The position numbers were made by a program, and so were the translations under genes. The notes under the pieces are model-generated. The model was given only the letters and a program-made list of their open reading frames with translations. It did no database searches and was not told where the DNA came from. Positions 24,740 to 33,272 of a DNA stretch of 64,000 bases are shown here, one piece after another (positions within the stretch are counted from its first letter, which is position 1; the number at the start of each line of letters is the position of its first letter). The stretch covers positions 124,001 through 188,000 of the forward strand of contig NZ_JAHESE010000003.1 of the NCBI RefSeq assembly GCF_018598175.1. Direction: 5' to 3'. The DNA comes from Dawidia cretensis. Its GTDB lineage: Bacteria; Bacteroidota; Bacteroidia; Cytophagales; Cyclobacteriaceae.

Positions 24740-25903
24740 TCAATGGCCGTTTTTGCCCTGTTGCACAATGGTCACAAAATCATCATACCACAGTGGATTC
24801 GGTGCATACGACCCGTCCGCAAGCGGCGTCAGGCTTTTCATGGGAAAAATGGGATTGACAAACCAGGTTGGTGAAGCAGGGCCCATCTTTTGCGGAGCCG
24901 ATTGGCTTAAATAACCGTATGTGGCCAATACAATACCATACTTCTGAAAGTAACGATAATATGTTTTCATGAAATGTTGCGGAAACCAGCTACGCGATGC
25001 AAACATATCCTCCCATTCTTTAGGGCTAACACGCTGCGTATTGGCTTTGCTATACCACTCATAGAGCTTCATAGAAGGAGGGTAGCCATACTGACTCGCG
25101 AATGTAATACCCCGCTCGCTATCACCCAATGCGTCTGATACATGTTTATTGTATAAACGAAACAACGAGAATTCAGGGACAATAATAGGCTTGTCTGGCA
25201 TGATAGTTCGTACGAACTGCAGCGCTTCTGCCATTTCCAAAGAGTCGGAAATATGCAAGTGTATTGCCAATCCTTTGATCGCCGGGTGACGCTGCGCCAA
25301 TTCGATCAGTCCAACTACGCCTGGAATCTTCTGCTCGTCTTTAAGGAACAAACGTGGCAATGATCCGGTATAAACATCGGGACGTTTTAAATCCTTACGC
25401 GCACTATAATACGGCTCTACAACTTCCGACAACAAGCGTTCCGTAAATAAAACCAGCGGAACAATGCCCTTTGCATTTCGCTGTAAATCTTCCTTCTTCG
25501 TCTCCAGATTAGGCTCATTCCCTAACGTAAAAATGTCCAGGAATGGACCCACCCTGTTTAATATTCTAGCGGCAGTCTCAAAGTATTTTTTCTCTTCAGG
25601 CGATCCCGGTGCAGGAATATTCAACTTGAATTTAGCAAAGTCCCAACGAAATCCGAAAGCGACTTTATAGCCAGCCTTTTTTGCCTCAATCACCTTCGCT
25701 AACCCCATTTCCGTATCGACATTTTTTTTGCCGCGTATGTACTCAAAAATGTAAGGCGTTGTACGAACCCATTCCACCGGAGTCTTTTTCAAATAGGTAA
25801 AGTCAATGATTTCCGGATCATGGTTAAAATTGGCGCCAATTTCTTGCGCCGGGACTGAAAAAGCGCTTCCTGTAATAAACAGAAAGAGAACGATATACTT
25901 CAT
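24740..25903 (-). CDS. Secreted GH-A-clan-like glycoside hydrolase (unassigned)
   Basis: This 387-residue protein has a signal peptide (MKYIVLFLFITGSAFSVPAQ) and features of a (beta/alpha)8 glycosidase. A likely acid/base Glu130 in LGNEPN follows strand 4, and a likely nucleophile Glu244 in VPEFS is 114 residues later, the spacing seen in clan GH-A. AFGFRWDF and GLAIHLHI fit barrel strands. The substrate is unknown and I cannot assign a CAZy family. I use ATG 25903; the frame extends eight codons upstream. It is the last gene of a same-strand run and is 107 bases after the DoxX-like gene. Confidence 0.78.
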   Translation of the reverse strand: MKYIVLFLFITGSAFSVPAQEIGANFNHDPEIIDFTYLKKTPVEWVRTTPYIFEYIRGKKNVDTEMGLAKVIEAKKAGYKVAFGFRWDFAKFKLNIPAPGSPEEKKYFETAARILNRVGPFLDIFTLGNEPNLETKKEDLQRNAKGIVPLVLFTERLLSEVVEPYYSARKDLKRPDVYTGSLPRLFLKDEQKIPGVVGLIELAQRHPAIKGLAIHLHISDSLEMAEALQFVRTIMPDKPIIVPEFSLFRLYNKHVSDALGDSERGITFASQYGYPPSMKLYEWYSKANTQRVSPKEWEDMFASRSWFPQHFMKTYYRYFQKYGIVLATYGYLSQSAPQKMGPASPTWFVNPIFPMKSLTPLADGSYAPNPLWYDDFVTIVQQGKNGH

Positions 25904-26010
25904 GGCAAGCGTGTTGATCTTGCTCATGAAGTTATCGTTCTTCGTACAATGCCATACCGTTTTAGGTTCATCGGCATATGGCCGGGTTCACTGGCGAAAT
26001 ACATAGGGCA

Positions 26011-26805
26011 TTATCCAAGTCCAGCCCTGGGCACCAGTTTTATAACATGAGATCTATAGTGAAGAACAACAAATAATCCCAGAAGCGCAGCATAACTTCC
26101 GCCGCGCTCCACCCACTCAAATAATTCCCACGCTGGATAGAATAGCTCACTCGTCATCTTCCACACAAAGAATACCAGCACCACATGTTTCACGGGCCGG
26201 ATCAAGAACGAAAGACCGCAGGCAACCTCTAGAAACCCAACAATGTGTGCCATTAAAACCGGTGCATGAAATCCCAAAGAAATATATTGATTAATCAACC
26301 CTTTCTTCTCGATCAGGTTCAGCCAACCATGTCCTACCAGCAACGTGCAGGCAATAATTTTGAGCCAGAGCTCGATCGAACGTAGTTGTTTTTCTGATAG
26401 GGGCGTGCCAGGTTCCATTTTCTTAAACCACGAACGAATACCCGGGCCGATGGGGCCCGACAACATCAATAAGATCAGTGGCGCACCCCAGTTGCCCGCA
26501 CGTTCCAGAAACTCGGCAAAGGGCTCGCCTGAGAGCGGCCGCAGCGAGGCCGTAAACAACCCCCAGAACACCAGCCAGGCAGCCGCTGCGCGGATAGGGT
26601 AGACAATAAGGATCAGGCCTAAGAGGATGTCGACAATCCCCACGACGGGCATCAGCTGGTAAGCAAGGGCCTCTCCAATGCCGAAAACACCAAAGTAATT
26701 ACACCAAATCTGCTTGGTGATGATGCCGAAGGCGCCATGGCCGATAAAACACATAGCGCACGCTATACGAAAGAGATAATGGAGGCGGTTTGATAATGAC
26801 TCCAT
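26011..26805 (-). CDS. DoxX-like membrane protein with an internal duplication
   Basis: This 264-residue polytopic protein has about eight transmembrane helices in two similar halves. The first half has IACAMCFIGHGAFGIITK and later FLERAGNWGAPLILLML; the second has IIACTLLVGHGWLNLIEKK and later WVERGGSYAALLGLFVV. The repeated GHG-x(n)-K and ERxG motifs show an ancient tandem duplication of a four-helix DoxX-like unit. It starts six bases after the stop of the haloperoxidase-like gene, so the two are almost certainly co-translated. A role in redox or quinone chemistry is a guess from the DoxX family. Confidence 0.75.
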   Translation of the reverse strand: MESLSNRLHYLFRIACAMCFIGHGAFGIITKQIWCNYFGVFGIGEALAYQLMPVVGIVDILLGLILIVYPIRAAAAWLVFWGLFTASLRPLSGEPFAEFLERAGNWGAPLILLMLSGPIGPGIRSWFKKMEPGTPLSEKQLRSIELWLKIIACTLLVGHGWLNLIEKKGLINQYISLGFHAPVLMAHIVGFLEVACGLSFLIRPVKHVVLVFFVWKMTSELFYPAWELFEWVERGGSYAALLGLFVVLHYRSHVIKLVPRAGLG

Positions 26806-26811
26806 AGCAGC

Positions 26812-28149
26812 TTAGGCTTTTGCTTCTTTCTTGCTCCGGGTGCGCACTCGTTCGTTGATGAACGCACCGACGGCCATGCCCATAATCTTTCCATTTTCAT
26901 TCGCGGGACGGTAATGAATACCGCCATACAGTCTGCTAAGGGCGGCTTCATCAGAGGCTGCAAAGAACGAGGGGAAGTTTCTGGCGGTAAGGCCAAATTC
27001 CATCTCTGTCGAATCGGTAAAAGCAAAGTTATCACCGAAAACTTCTGTGAGGGCGCTGGCAGCGGCACTGGAGATTACGCTATGACCACTGATATACTCC
27101 GGAAAGGGGGGTGTTTGTAGTAAAGGCGCCCAGTCCTCATCAATATATTGGTTGATATAAGACTCCGGCCGGATCAGGAGGCTTCGGTATTTTTCATCCC
27201 AGCAGGCAATGAAACCGTCTGCCAGGGCTAAGGCTACCCGCACGTATGCTTCGGCCGATCGGGACGCATTGGCATGCGCTTTCTCGCAAGCAACGTCGAC
27301 AATGTTCATCCAGTGGCCACCCGGCGAGATTTTCTTTGTAGCAAACATCACGTGCCCTCGTACGTTCATCACAAAAGGATTACAGTCCCAGAAGCGCGCA
27401 ATTTCCTCTTGCTCTTTGCTGAGGGTCTTTCCCGTTTCATAGACTTCGTAGGCCAGCTTGTAAAAATCGCTATTCTTCTCAATAGAGAATGCTGGCGGCG
27501 GCTGGCCGCGGAATTGAGAAGCCGAGTCAATCACAAAAGTCCGGATCTTATTCCAGTGCGGCTCAATGGCATCCATATAGGCCGGCGGAGTAGGCTTCCA
27601 GGTCGACGGACTATCCTGAATCGAATACTTTGGAAAAGACCGGGTTTGTTTATAGTTGTCTTTCGACGACCAGGCAATGATATGTTCCGCAACAGCTTTA
27701 CCATACGCCACCGACCGATCAAAAACTTCTTCCGGCATGCCAGACCTGCGATACTCTTCCATCACCTGGTTGTAAAACTCATCCAGTTTATCTTCCGAAA
27801 AGATATACGCGCGGCCTGTCTGCAGAATAGCCTGGGTGGATGCCAGGGGAAAACTGTATTCCACGCCAGGTTCTGGCGTGGGAACCGGCGCGAGACCATT
27901 AAGTTGCCCGGCGAGCGAGACCAGGGTAGAATCTTCATGGCGGGCCGCTTCGTATGCCGCCACCGTAGTATATGCGTAAATGCGACTTGCAACAGGAGGA
28001 GAGAAAATGTCGTGAACGATAATATCTGTTATTTTTTTTACAGAACGATGTAAAGCATCTGGCTTATTGGACTGAGTCCGATATTCGACGGATGTTGAGC
28101 ATGAGCATACAAGAATGCACATACTAATGGATAGAATGAACCTGTTCAT
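26812..28149 (-). CDS. Vanadium-dependent haloperoxidase-like lipoprotein (PAP2 superfamily)
   Basis: This 445-residue protein has a lipoprotein signal with Cys17 in LVCSC, so it is probably membrane anchored. The C-terminal half has the vanadate/phosphate pocket motifs of the haloperoxidase/PAP2 superfamily: PEYISGHSVISSAAA and RLYGGIHYRPANENG. Members oxidise halides with peroxide or act as acid phosphatases; sequence alone does not separate these. The start at ATG 28149 is chosen because it gives the signal; the open frame continues upstream through the end of the next gene. It leads an operon with the duplicated DoxX-like protein. Confidence 0.85.
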   Translation of the reverse strand: MNRFILSISMCILVCSCSTSVEYRTQSNKPDALHRSVKKITDIIVHDIFSPPVASRIYAYTTVAAYEAARHEDSTLVSLAGQLNGLAPVPTPEPGVEYSFPLASTQAILQTGRAYIFSEDKLDEFYNQVMEEYRRSGMPEEVFDRSVAYGKAVAEHIIAWSSKDNYKQTRSFPKYSIQDSPSTWKPTPPAYMDAIEPHWNKIRTFVIDSASQFRGQPPPAFSIEKNSDFYKLAYEVYETGKTLSKEQEEIARFWDCNPFVMNVRGHVMFATKKISPGGHWMNIVDVACEKAHANASRSAEAYVRVALALADGFIACWDEKYRSLLIRPESYINQYIDEDWAPLLQTPPFPEYISGHSVISSAAASALTEVFGDNFAFTDSTEMEFGLTARNFPSFFAASDEAALSRLYGGIHYRPANENGKIMGMAVGAFINERVRTRSKKEAKA

Positions 28150-28256
28150 TATTGGACTGGAATGATTAGATACGACTGAACGATAATTCCTTGAACAGAA
28201 ACCCATCGGCTTCCGCGCAACAAGGAGAAGATGACAAAGCAATGCCGGGAGGGGGG

Positions 28257-28805
28257 CTAGGCGTTTGTTTCGGGAGGATGAAAGATGATCTCCGCCCAGC
28301 GGCAGGAATAATGATGGGAGGGCTCCGGCAGAGTATGCCCGAGCGACCATCCGGCACTTAAAGACAGTATAGTATGCCGGGTAAAACAGTAATATTTCGA
28401 TAAGGAGTCAATCAATTTTAAACCGGTTCCGTGGCTACCGTCTCCGGCGAAGGCATGGGAGAGGTCTTTGATCTGATTGGCGACCTGGGTAGCCTTATAG
28501 TCGTGGATACAGACAACATATAAAGTATCGTTGTAGTGTTTTTGTTTCAAGATCCGGTACACCGTGCCGTCATAGGTAAATTCGCCTTTTGAGGATTCAT
28601 ATTCCTCAGAGCCAGTAGTGTAAGGAACAGCCAGGGGAATTTTTAAGATCATATCTCCGCCCGGTTCCGGAACGCCGGAAGCAATTTTTCGAGAGAGACG
28701 ATCGGCCATTTGCTCCTTTAGCAGTACAAGAAAGGAGTAATATCCAATGGTGTTGAACACCATCAGAATCAAAAAAAGTGCACAGGCAGATCTCCTAATT
28801 AACAT
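28257..28805 (-). CDS. Single-span membrane protein of unknown function
   Basis: This 182-residue protein has one N-terminal hydrophobic helix (ALFLILMVFNTIGYYSFLVLL), then an extracytoplasmic domain with LKIPLAVPYTTGSEEYESS and FTYDGTVYRILKQKHYNDTLYVVCI. The basic N-terminus (MLIRRSA) fits inside-in orientation. I do not know a named family; similar proteins of this layout occur in Bacteroidota near metal or redox genes, by recollection only. ATG 28805 is preferred over the start six codons upstream. It precedes the haloperoxidase gene by 107 bases on the same strand and follows the membrane-bound regulator. Confidence 0.7.
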   Translation of the reverse strand: MLIRRSACALFLILMVFNTIGYYSFLVLLKEQMADRLSRKIASGVPEPGGDMILKIPLAVPYTTGSEEYESSKGEFTYDGTVYRILKQKHYNDTLYVVCIHDYKATQVANQIKDLSHAFAGDGSHGTGLKLIDSLSKYYCFTRHTILSLSAGWSLGHTLPEPSHHYSCRWAEIIFHPPETNA

Positions 28806-28949
28806 CCTATCTTCGCATGCCATCGCGGCAAGCTACGATATTAAGAAAATAGGCGCAGAAATGCCAGCGTACCGTCTATAATGGTTGCAGAGTTCTTACT
28901 GTAAGCCATCCACTCCTCATTCTGGGTGCTATTTCATAGACTTCTGCCG

Positions 28950-29777
28950 TTAATCACCGGCAAGCTGCGGGGTGTCGGAACGGGACAGGTATTCGTATCC
29001 CCTGTATAGTACCAGGATCTCCAGCACCGTAGCCGGTATCAAGATGATATAGGTAACAAAGAATAACACCACCGTCACGAGTGTACAGCCAATAATAATC
29101 TCCAGAATTCCGGCAACACGGCAGATCTCACCCATGCCATCCTGGAGACGGATCAGCGATACGCCAAACACAATACTCAACGCACCAAAAAGTATAGCAA
29201 TGACAGCATACGGTAACCACAGTGTGTCCGCAAGCTCGACCGATAAGGAAGCCACATCAAAAATGCCTTTAAGGCCGGTTGCGATAATGAGAACATAGCT
29301 TACAATTTTCAGCAACGGATGCTCGAATACAGTGCCCAACGCGATAAACCCTCGCGCAAACAACGTATACGAGATAACCATGACGACGGTCAGGCCCGTG
29401 TAGATCGTATTCTCCCGGAGCTCCCAACCGGTGTGATTGATGATCCATGCAATATCCATCGCCCCGAGAATGCTCTGGGCCACCAGATAAACTGCGCCCG
29501 CCAGGGCAGCGATCAGCAAAGTGTTTCGGTTTACAATAGGTAAAGTACTTTTAGGTATTTCCATAGCCTGGACAGGTTTTGCAAAAAAAGAATCGTAATG
29601 CTCTCCCAGTGCTCCTAACAAAATCTTCACGGTCGACATCCGGGGCAGGACCTCGCCGGCCTCGATACGCTGAATGGTGCGCACGCTTACGTGGCTCTTC
29701 TCCACCAATTCTTCCTGCGTCAGGTTCTTTTCCTTGCGTAAAGCAGTCAGTCGTCTTCCTAGTTCCGGTTGTTGCAT
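28950..29777 (-). CDS. Membrane-anchored XRE-family transcriptional regulator
   Basis: This 275-residue protein has an N-terminal helix-turn-helix (residues 5-60: LGRRLTALRKEKNLTQEELVEKSHVSVRTIQRIEAG). About six transmembrane helices follow from residue 85 to 265. Such fusions place a DNA-binding domain on the membrane and may respond to membrane or envelope state. It is the first gene of the same-strand run that includes the haloperoxidase cluster and may control it. A near-consensus -7 box (TAACATTG on the minus strand, 29797-29804) lies 20 bases upstream of the ATG. Confidence 0.9.
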   Translation of the reverse strand: MQQPELGRRLTALRKEKNLTQEELVEKSHVSVRTIQRIEAGEVLPRMSTVKILLGALGEHYDSFFAKPVQAMEIPKSTLPIVNRNTLLIAALAGAVYLVAQSILGAMDIAWIINHTGWELRENTIYTGLTVVMVISYTLFARGFIALGTVFEHPLLKIVSYVLIIATGLKGIFDVASLSVELADTLWLPYAVIAILFGALSIVFGVSLIRLQDGMGEICRVAGILEIIIGCTLVTVVLFFVTYIILIPATVLEILVLYRGYEYLSRSDTPQLAGD

Positions 29778-29959
29778 GGTGATTTTGTTGTCGGCACAAT
29801 GTTACGCGTTTAACGGCGCTGGGCAGATCGCCTGGGGCGATTTTCACCCGTCGTTTGCCCGTCACTCAGCCGCCATTTCATAAAATGGGACGTCAGGTCA
29901 TTTTTTTAGCATCTCTGTCTCTTTTTGTGCTACAAGTCTGCCAGAAACTGTTATTTTCG

Positions 29960-30174
29960 CGCCATATTAATCCTGGTCGAGTCAGTTGCCGAACGTAGCA
30001 TCGACTCTTTCGGGAGCGATTTCCACCTCGCAGGATCGTCACTGAAGTTTATGTAACTGGTTGATGGCGAGCAAGGCGAGTGAAGTTTTAGCGAGGAGGG
30101 TGGAAATCGGTCATGAACAAGCAATGTTTAAACTGTTAAAAATCCTGACGGCGAACACTGTCGGGATTTTTTTT
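29960..30174 (+). ncRNA. Candidate structured small RNA or leader
   Basis: The gene-free stretch from 29778 to 30334 holds a region with strong potential structure. An exact 11-bp long-range pair joins 30017-30027 and 30099-30109, with TCGC/GCGA continuing inside it. A local hairpin is formed by ATCG-CTC and GAGCGAT around 30000-30020. The region ends in a standard terminator at 30140-30174. TTTTTG at 29922-29927 and TATTTTCG at 29952-29959 could be a promoter, though the spacing is long. An open frame at 30061-30399 crosses the terminator and is unlikely to be real. I cannot match it to 6S, SRP, RNase P, tmRNA or a riboswitch I know. Confidence 0.4.
30140..30174 (+). terminator. Rho-independent terminator upstream of the alcohol dehydrogenase
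   Basis: A 10-bp stem (30140-30149 and 30160-30169, one G-U pair) is followed by five more T residues. No coding gene ends before it on the plus strand, so it must end a short RNA or control the dehydrogenase leader. Confidence 0.8.
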
Positions 30175-30334
30175 GCCCGCCCGGATCGTTGGCTCCTATT
30201 ACCTCAGATGACACTTATATTCCCGGGTAGCGAACTGGGACTTAGAATCGCATTTTGGCTACAACGTCCCGCAAATTGGCTAACGACTTACCCGGCAGCA
30301 TATGCGAGCTTTGTCACACTAAAATGCAAAGCGT

Positions 30335-31375
30335 ATGATTCAAGCCAAAGCCTACGCGGCACAAGCAGCCGATACCCCGCTGGCGCCGTGGAATTTTGAA
30401 AGACGAGACGTTGGACCACAGGATGTACTGATCGAAATCGCCTACTGCGGCGTATGCCACACCGACGTGCACCAGGCTCGTAACGAATGGTTCCCAGGTA
30501 TCTTTCCGATGGTTCCCGGACACGAGATCGTGGGCAAGATCGTCCAGGTAGGAGTCGATGCCAAAAAACACAAGCCGGGCGACCTGGCCGGGGTGGGCGT
30601 AATGGTTGACTCCTGCCGCACCTGCGAAGACTGTAGAAACGGACAGGAACAATTCTGTAGTGTAAGTCCTGTGGTGACCTACAACACCCGGGACAAGAAC
30701 GGTCAGCCTGTATATGGCGGCTACTCTAACTACATCGTCGTACACGAGGATTTCGCACTGCGCGTGTCCGAGAAGCTCGACCTGGCAGGTGTAGCACCCC
30801 TGCTCTGCGCCGGTATTACGACATATTCGCCACTGCGTAGACGGAACGTTGGCAAAGGCCACAAGCTGGCCGTGGTGGGACTGGGGGGACTGGGCCACAT
30901 GGCCGTAAAATTCGGAGCAGCCTTTGGCGCCGATGTCACAGTATTAAGCACGTCACCCAACAAAGCCGAAGCCGCTCGTCGTTTGGGCGCAAACCGCCTG
31001 GTGGTAACGAAAGACGAAGAACAGATGAAGGCCGCACAGCGCTCGTTTGATTTTATCATCGATACTGTAGCTGCCGATCACGACATCAATCCCTATCTGG
31101 CAACCCTTCGTACCAACGGTGTATACGTAAACGTCGGAATGCCCGTACAACCGTTCCAGGTGCCTTCTTTCACTCTTGCCATGGGTAACAAGGTAGTAGC
31201 CGGCTCCGGCGCGGGGGGACTGCCCGAAACCCAGGAGATGCTGGACTTCTGCGCCGAAAAGAATATCGTAGCGGACGTAGAGTTGGTCAACATGAAAGAC
31301 ATCAATGCCGCTTTCGAGCGTATGCTTCGCGGCGATGTCCTCTATCGGTTTGTGATCGACATGAAAACCCTATAG
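30335..31375 (+). CDS. Zinc-dependent NAD(P) alcohol dehydrogenase (YahK/CAD-like)
   Basis: This 346-residue medium-chain dehydrogenase interconverts aldehydes and alcohols, probably with NADP(H). Catalytic zinc ligands are Cys41 (CGVCHTDVH), His63/Glu64 (PGHE) and a later Cys (LLCAG). Four structural-zinc cysteines lie in DSCRTCEDCRNGQEQFC. The cofactor loop is VVGLGGLGHMAVK. The GGLGHMAVK pattern and length place it in the cinnamyl-alcohol/YahK branch rather than ADH1. The start ATG 30335 is well supported by family length. No partner gene is adjacent. Confidence 0.94.
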   Translation: MIQAKAYAAQAADTPLAPWNFERRDVGPQDVLIEIAYCGVCHTDVHQARNEWFPGIFPMVPGHEIVGKIVQVGVDAKKHKPGDLAGVGVMVDSCRTCEDCRNGQEQFCSVSPVVTYNTRDKNGQPVYGGYSNYIVVHEDFALRVSEKLDLAGVAPLLCAGITTYSPLRRRNVGKGHKLAVVGLGGLGHMAVKFGAAFGADVTVLSTSPNKAEAARRLGANRLVVTKDEEQMKAAQRSFDFIIDTVAADHDINPYLATLRTNGVYVNVGMPVQPFQVPSFTLAMGNKVVAGSGAGGLPETQEMLDFCAEKNIVADVELVNMKDINAAFERMLRGDVLYRFVIDMKTL

Positions 31376-31385
31376 CCACCCGCCC

Positions 31386-31417
31386 ATATCCCTGGCGAAA
31401 ATCCACGCCAGGGGTAT
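31386..31417. other. Hairpin after the alcohol dehydrogenase
   Basis: A 12-bp stem (31386-31397 and 31406-31417, one G-U pair) surrounds an eight-base loop. No T tract follows, so it is not a complete intrinsic terminator; it may protect the 3' end of the mRNA. Confidence 0.6.
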
Positions 31418-31598
31418 GCCTGCGGAAGGTGTTCTTAAATTTTAATCCCTTTCTAACACCCCTGAAAAGCTGCGAATCTATATCCGTTGTGAAGGGGTAG
31501 GGGTATTTCTGCACGATCGAAGCGATGTCCGGTGTGTGACGCTTGTCTGTGGTCGGCGTTAAAGTTGTATCTTCGCTCAAACCCCCGATCGTCATCAT

Positions 31599-32528
31599 AT
31601 GAGCGAGTCAACACTCCTTTGGCTTTTTTTTCACGTATTCGTCATTTTTATGCTTGCCCTGGATCTGGGCGTCTTCCATCGCAAATCGCATGAGGTAAAT
31701 GTGCGCGAGGCACTTCTGTGGACAGCCGTATGGATCACGCTCGCCATGCTCTTCAACCTCTTTATCTATCTTCACTTCGACCGTGAGCTTGCCGTGGAAT
31801 TCTTTACCGGCTACGTACTGGAAAAGTCATTGAGCGTTGACAACATCTTTGTCATGGTCATGATCTTCAGCGTATTTAACGTTCCGAAAGCATACCAGCA
31901 CAAAGTACTCTTCTACGGCATCGTTGGGGCGCTGATTATGCGGGCTGGCTTTATATTCGCGGGTATCGAGCTCATACACCGCTTCCATTGGCTCATGTAT
32001 GTATTCGGCGCATTTTTGATCTTCACCGGCATTCGTATGCTTACCGCGAAGGAGGCCAAAGTCGATCCCGAAAACAACACGTTTATAAAAGTCGTTAGTA
32101 GTATTTTCCCCGTCACTACGTCATTCGTCGGCGATCGTTTCTTCGTGCGCATCGAGGGACGTCGTTGGATCACGCCGCTGTTCCTGGTCGTTATACTCAT
32201 TGAAGCCACAGACCTGATCTTTGCAGTGGATTCTATTCCCGCAATCCTGGCGATCTCGGAAGATCCTTTCATCGTCTACACCTCCAACGTTTTCGCCATC
32301 CTTGGACTGCGCTCACTGTACTTTGCCCTGGCCGGCATTGAACAATATTTTGCCTATCTAAAGTATGGCCTATCCGTGATATTAATATTCGTAGGTGCTA
32401 AAATGGCCTTTGTCGACCTCATCAAGATTCCGATCGAGCTCTCGCTAAGTGTTATCATAGGCGTACTGGCCATCTCCATGCTGGCATCGACCTTTGTCAC
32501 CCGTCGACGCGAACGTCGTCATGAATAA
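31599..32528 (+). CDS. TerC/Alx family integral membrane protein
   Basis: This 309-residue protein has about nine transmembrane helices and the two TerC acidic signatures: LEKSLSVDNIFVM and IEATDLIFAVDSIPAILAIS. Family members export manganese or other metals and help load metals onto exported proteins; tellurite resistance is a side effect of one branch. I looked for the yybP-ykoY manganese riboswitch that precedes many members and did not recognise it in 31418-31598. It ends four bases from the stop of a convergent lipoprotein gene. Confidence 0.93.
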   Translation: MSESTLLWLFFHVFVIFMLALDLGVFHRKSHEVNVREALLWTAVWITLAMLFNLFIYLHFDRELAVEFFTGYVLEKSLSVDNIFVMVMIFSVFNVPKAYQHKVLFYGIVGALIMRAGFIFAGIELIHRFHWLMYVFGAFLIFTGIRMLTAKEAKVDPENNTFIKVVSSIFPVTTSFVGDRFFVRIEGRRWITPLFLVVILIEATDLIFAVDSIPAILAISEDPFIVYTSNVFAILGLRSLYFALAGIEQYFAYLKYGLSVILIFVGAKMAFVDLIKIPIELSLSVIIGVLAISMLASTFVTRRRERRHE

Positions 32529-32532
32529 TGCG

Positions 32533-33168
32533 CTATTTCAGTGCGCCATCCTTTTCCATCTTTGCCAGGACGACCGATGAAAACTCCTTCGAAAACTCGG
32601 TCAGGCTGCCCGGATTATAAGTCTCCGACTGCCCCGACCACAATAGCTCCTCAGTCTTAGCGTCATAAAGGTTGGTTTCGAGAAAGTATATTTTATCTTC
32701 GGCGTAATAACCCGGTGAATAAAGCGTCGGGTACCAGGTGTTATAATATCCCCAAAAACGGCCGTAATAACCAAAGCGAGTCATGGGAGCATAGCCGTAG
32801 CTGCCGGGTACATACCGGTTCTCTGTCTCTTGGTCAATAAGGGCCACTGTTAGGATCGCATCAACATCCGTGCCTTTGATCTTCTCCAGCAAAGCCTCCT
32901 TGTCAGGGGATTTTCCCTGTGTGAAAGTAGGAGGGATCACGTCGAAACTTTTCACAGCTTTATACCCGTCTTTTTCCAAGGCTCGGGCCAGGTCATTTTC
33001 TACGGTCTGCCGGGCATTAGCACGCCCGGTAAGGGCAGTGACCATAATACTTTGAATCTTTGCACTCGGTGCCTTGTCGTTTTTCCACGAACCGGTCACC
33101 TGTGTCGCGGGCCCACAGGAAAACACACCTGCCGCCAATATGAGATATATAATGAATGGGTTTTTCAT
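32533..33168 (-). CDS. Lipoprotein of unknown function (DUF4136-like appearance)
   Basis: This 211-residue protein has a lipoprotein signal (LAAGVFSCGPATQ; Cys18). The mature part begins with a beta-rich SWKNDKAPSAKIQSIMV segment, then helices, and a Tyr/Gly/Phe-rich patch (YGYAPMTRFGYYGRFWGYYNTWY) that may be surface exposed. The end (YDAKTEELLWSGQSETYNP) resembles DUF4136-type lipoproteins, with low certainty. It is convergent with the TerC gene. The upstream region holds GCGCAATT repeated twice at 33231-33246, which makes overlapping palindromes. Confidence 0.78.
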   Translation of the reverse strand: MKNPFIIYLILAAGVFSCGPATQVTGSWKNDKAPSAKIQSIMVTALTGRANARQTVENDLARALEKDGYKAVKSFDVIPPTFTQGKSPDKEALLEKIKGTDVDAILTVALIDQETENRYVPGSYGYAPMTRFGYYGRFWGYYNTWYPTLYSPGYYAEDKIYFLETNLYDAKTEELLWSGQSETYNPGSLTEFSKEFSSVVLAKMEKDGALK

Positions 33169-33272
33169 AATCAGGATTTTTTTTGTCTGTGGACTCTGAT
33201 AAAAAAATTAGGCCAATAGTGACGAGAAACGCGCAATTGCGCAATTAAATGGACAGGCCGTACCTTTTCGAT

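Noticed and set aside
29960-30174. 6S RNA, SRP RNA, RNase P, tmRNA or a known riboswitch
   Set aside because: None of the conserved cores I know is visible; only the general hairpin shape and terminator are supported.
30061-30399. 112-residue open frame on the plus strand
   Set aside because: It runs through the strong terminator at 30140-30174 and overlaps the alcohol dehydrogenase start; its composition is not protein-like.
31418-31598. yybP-ykoY manganese riboswitch upstream of the TerC gene
   Set aside because: No matching conserved core could be recognised; only a G-rich stretch near 31490-31505 resembles part of it.
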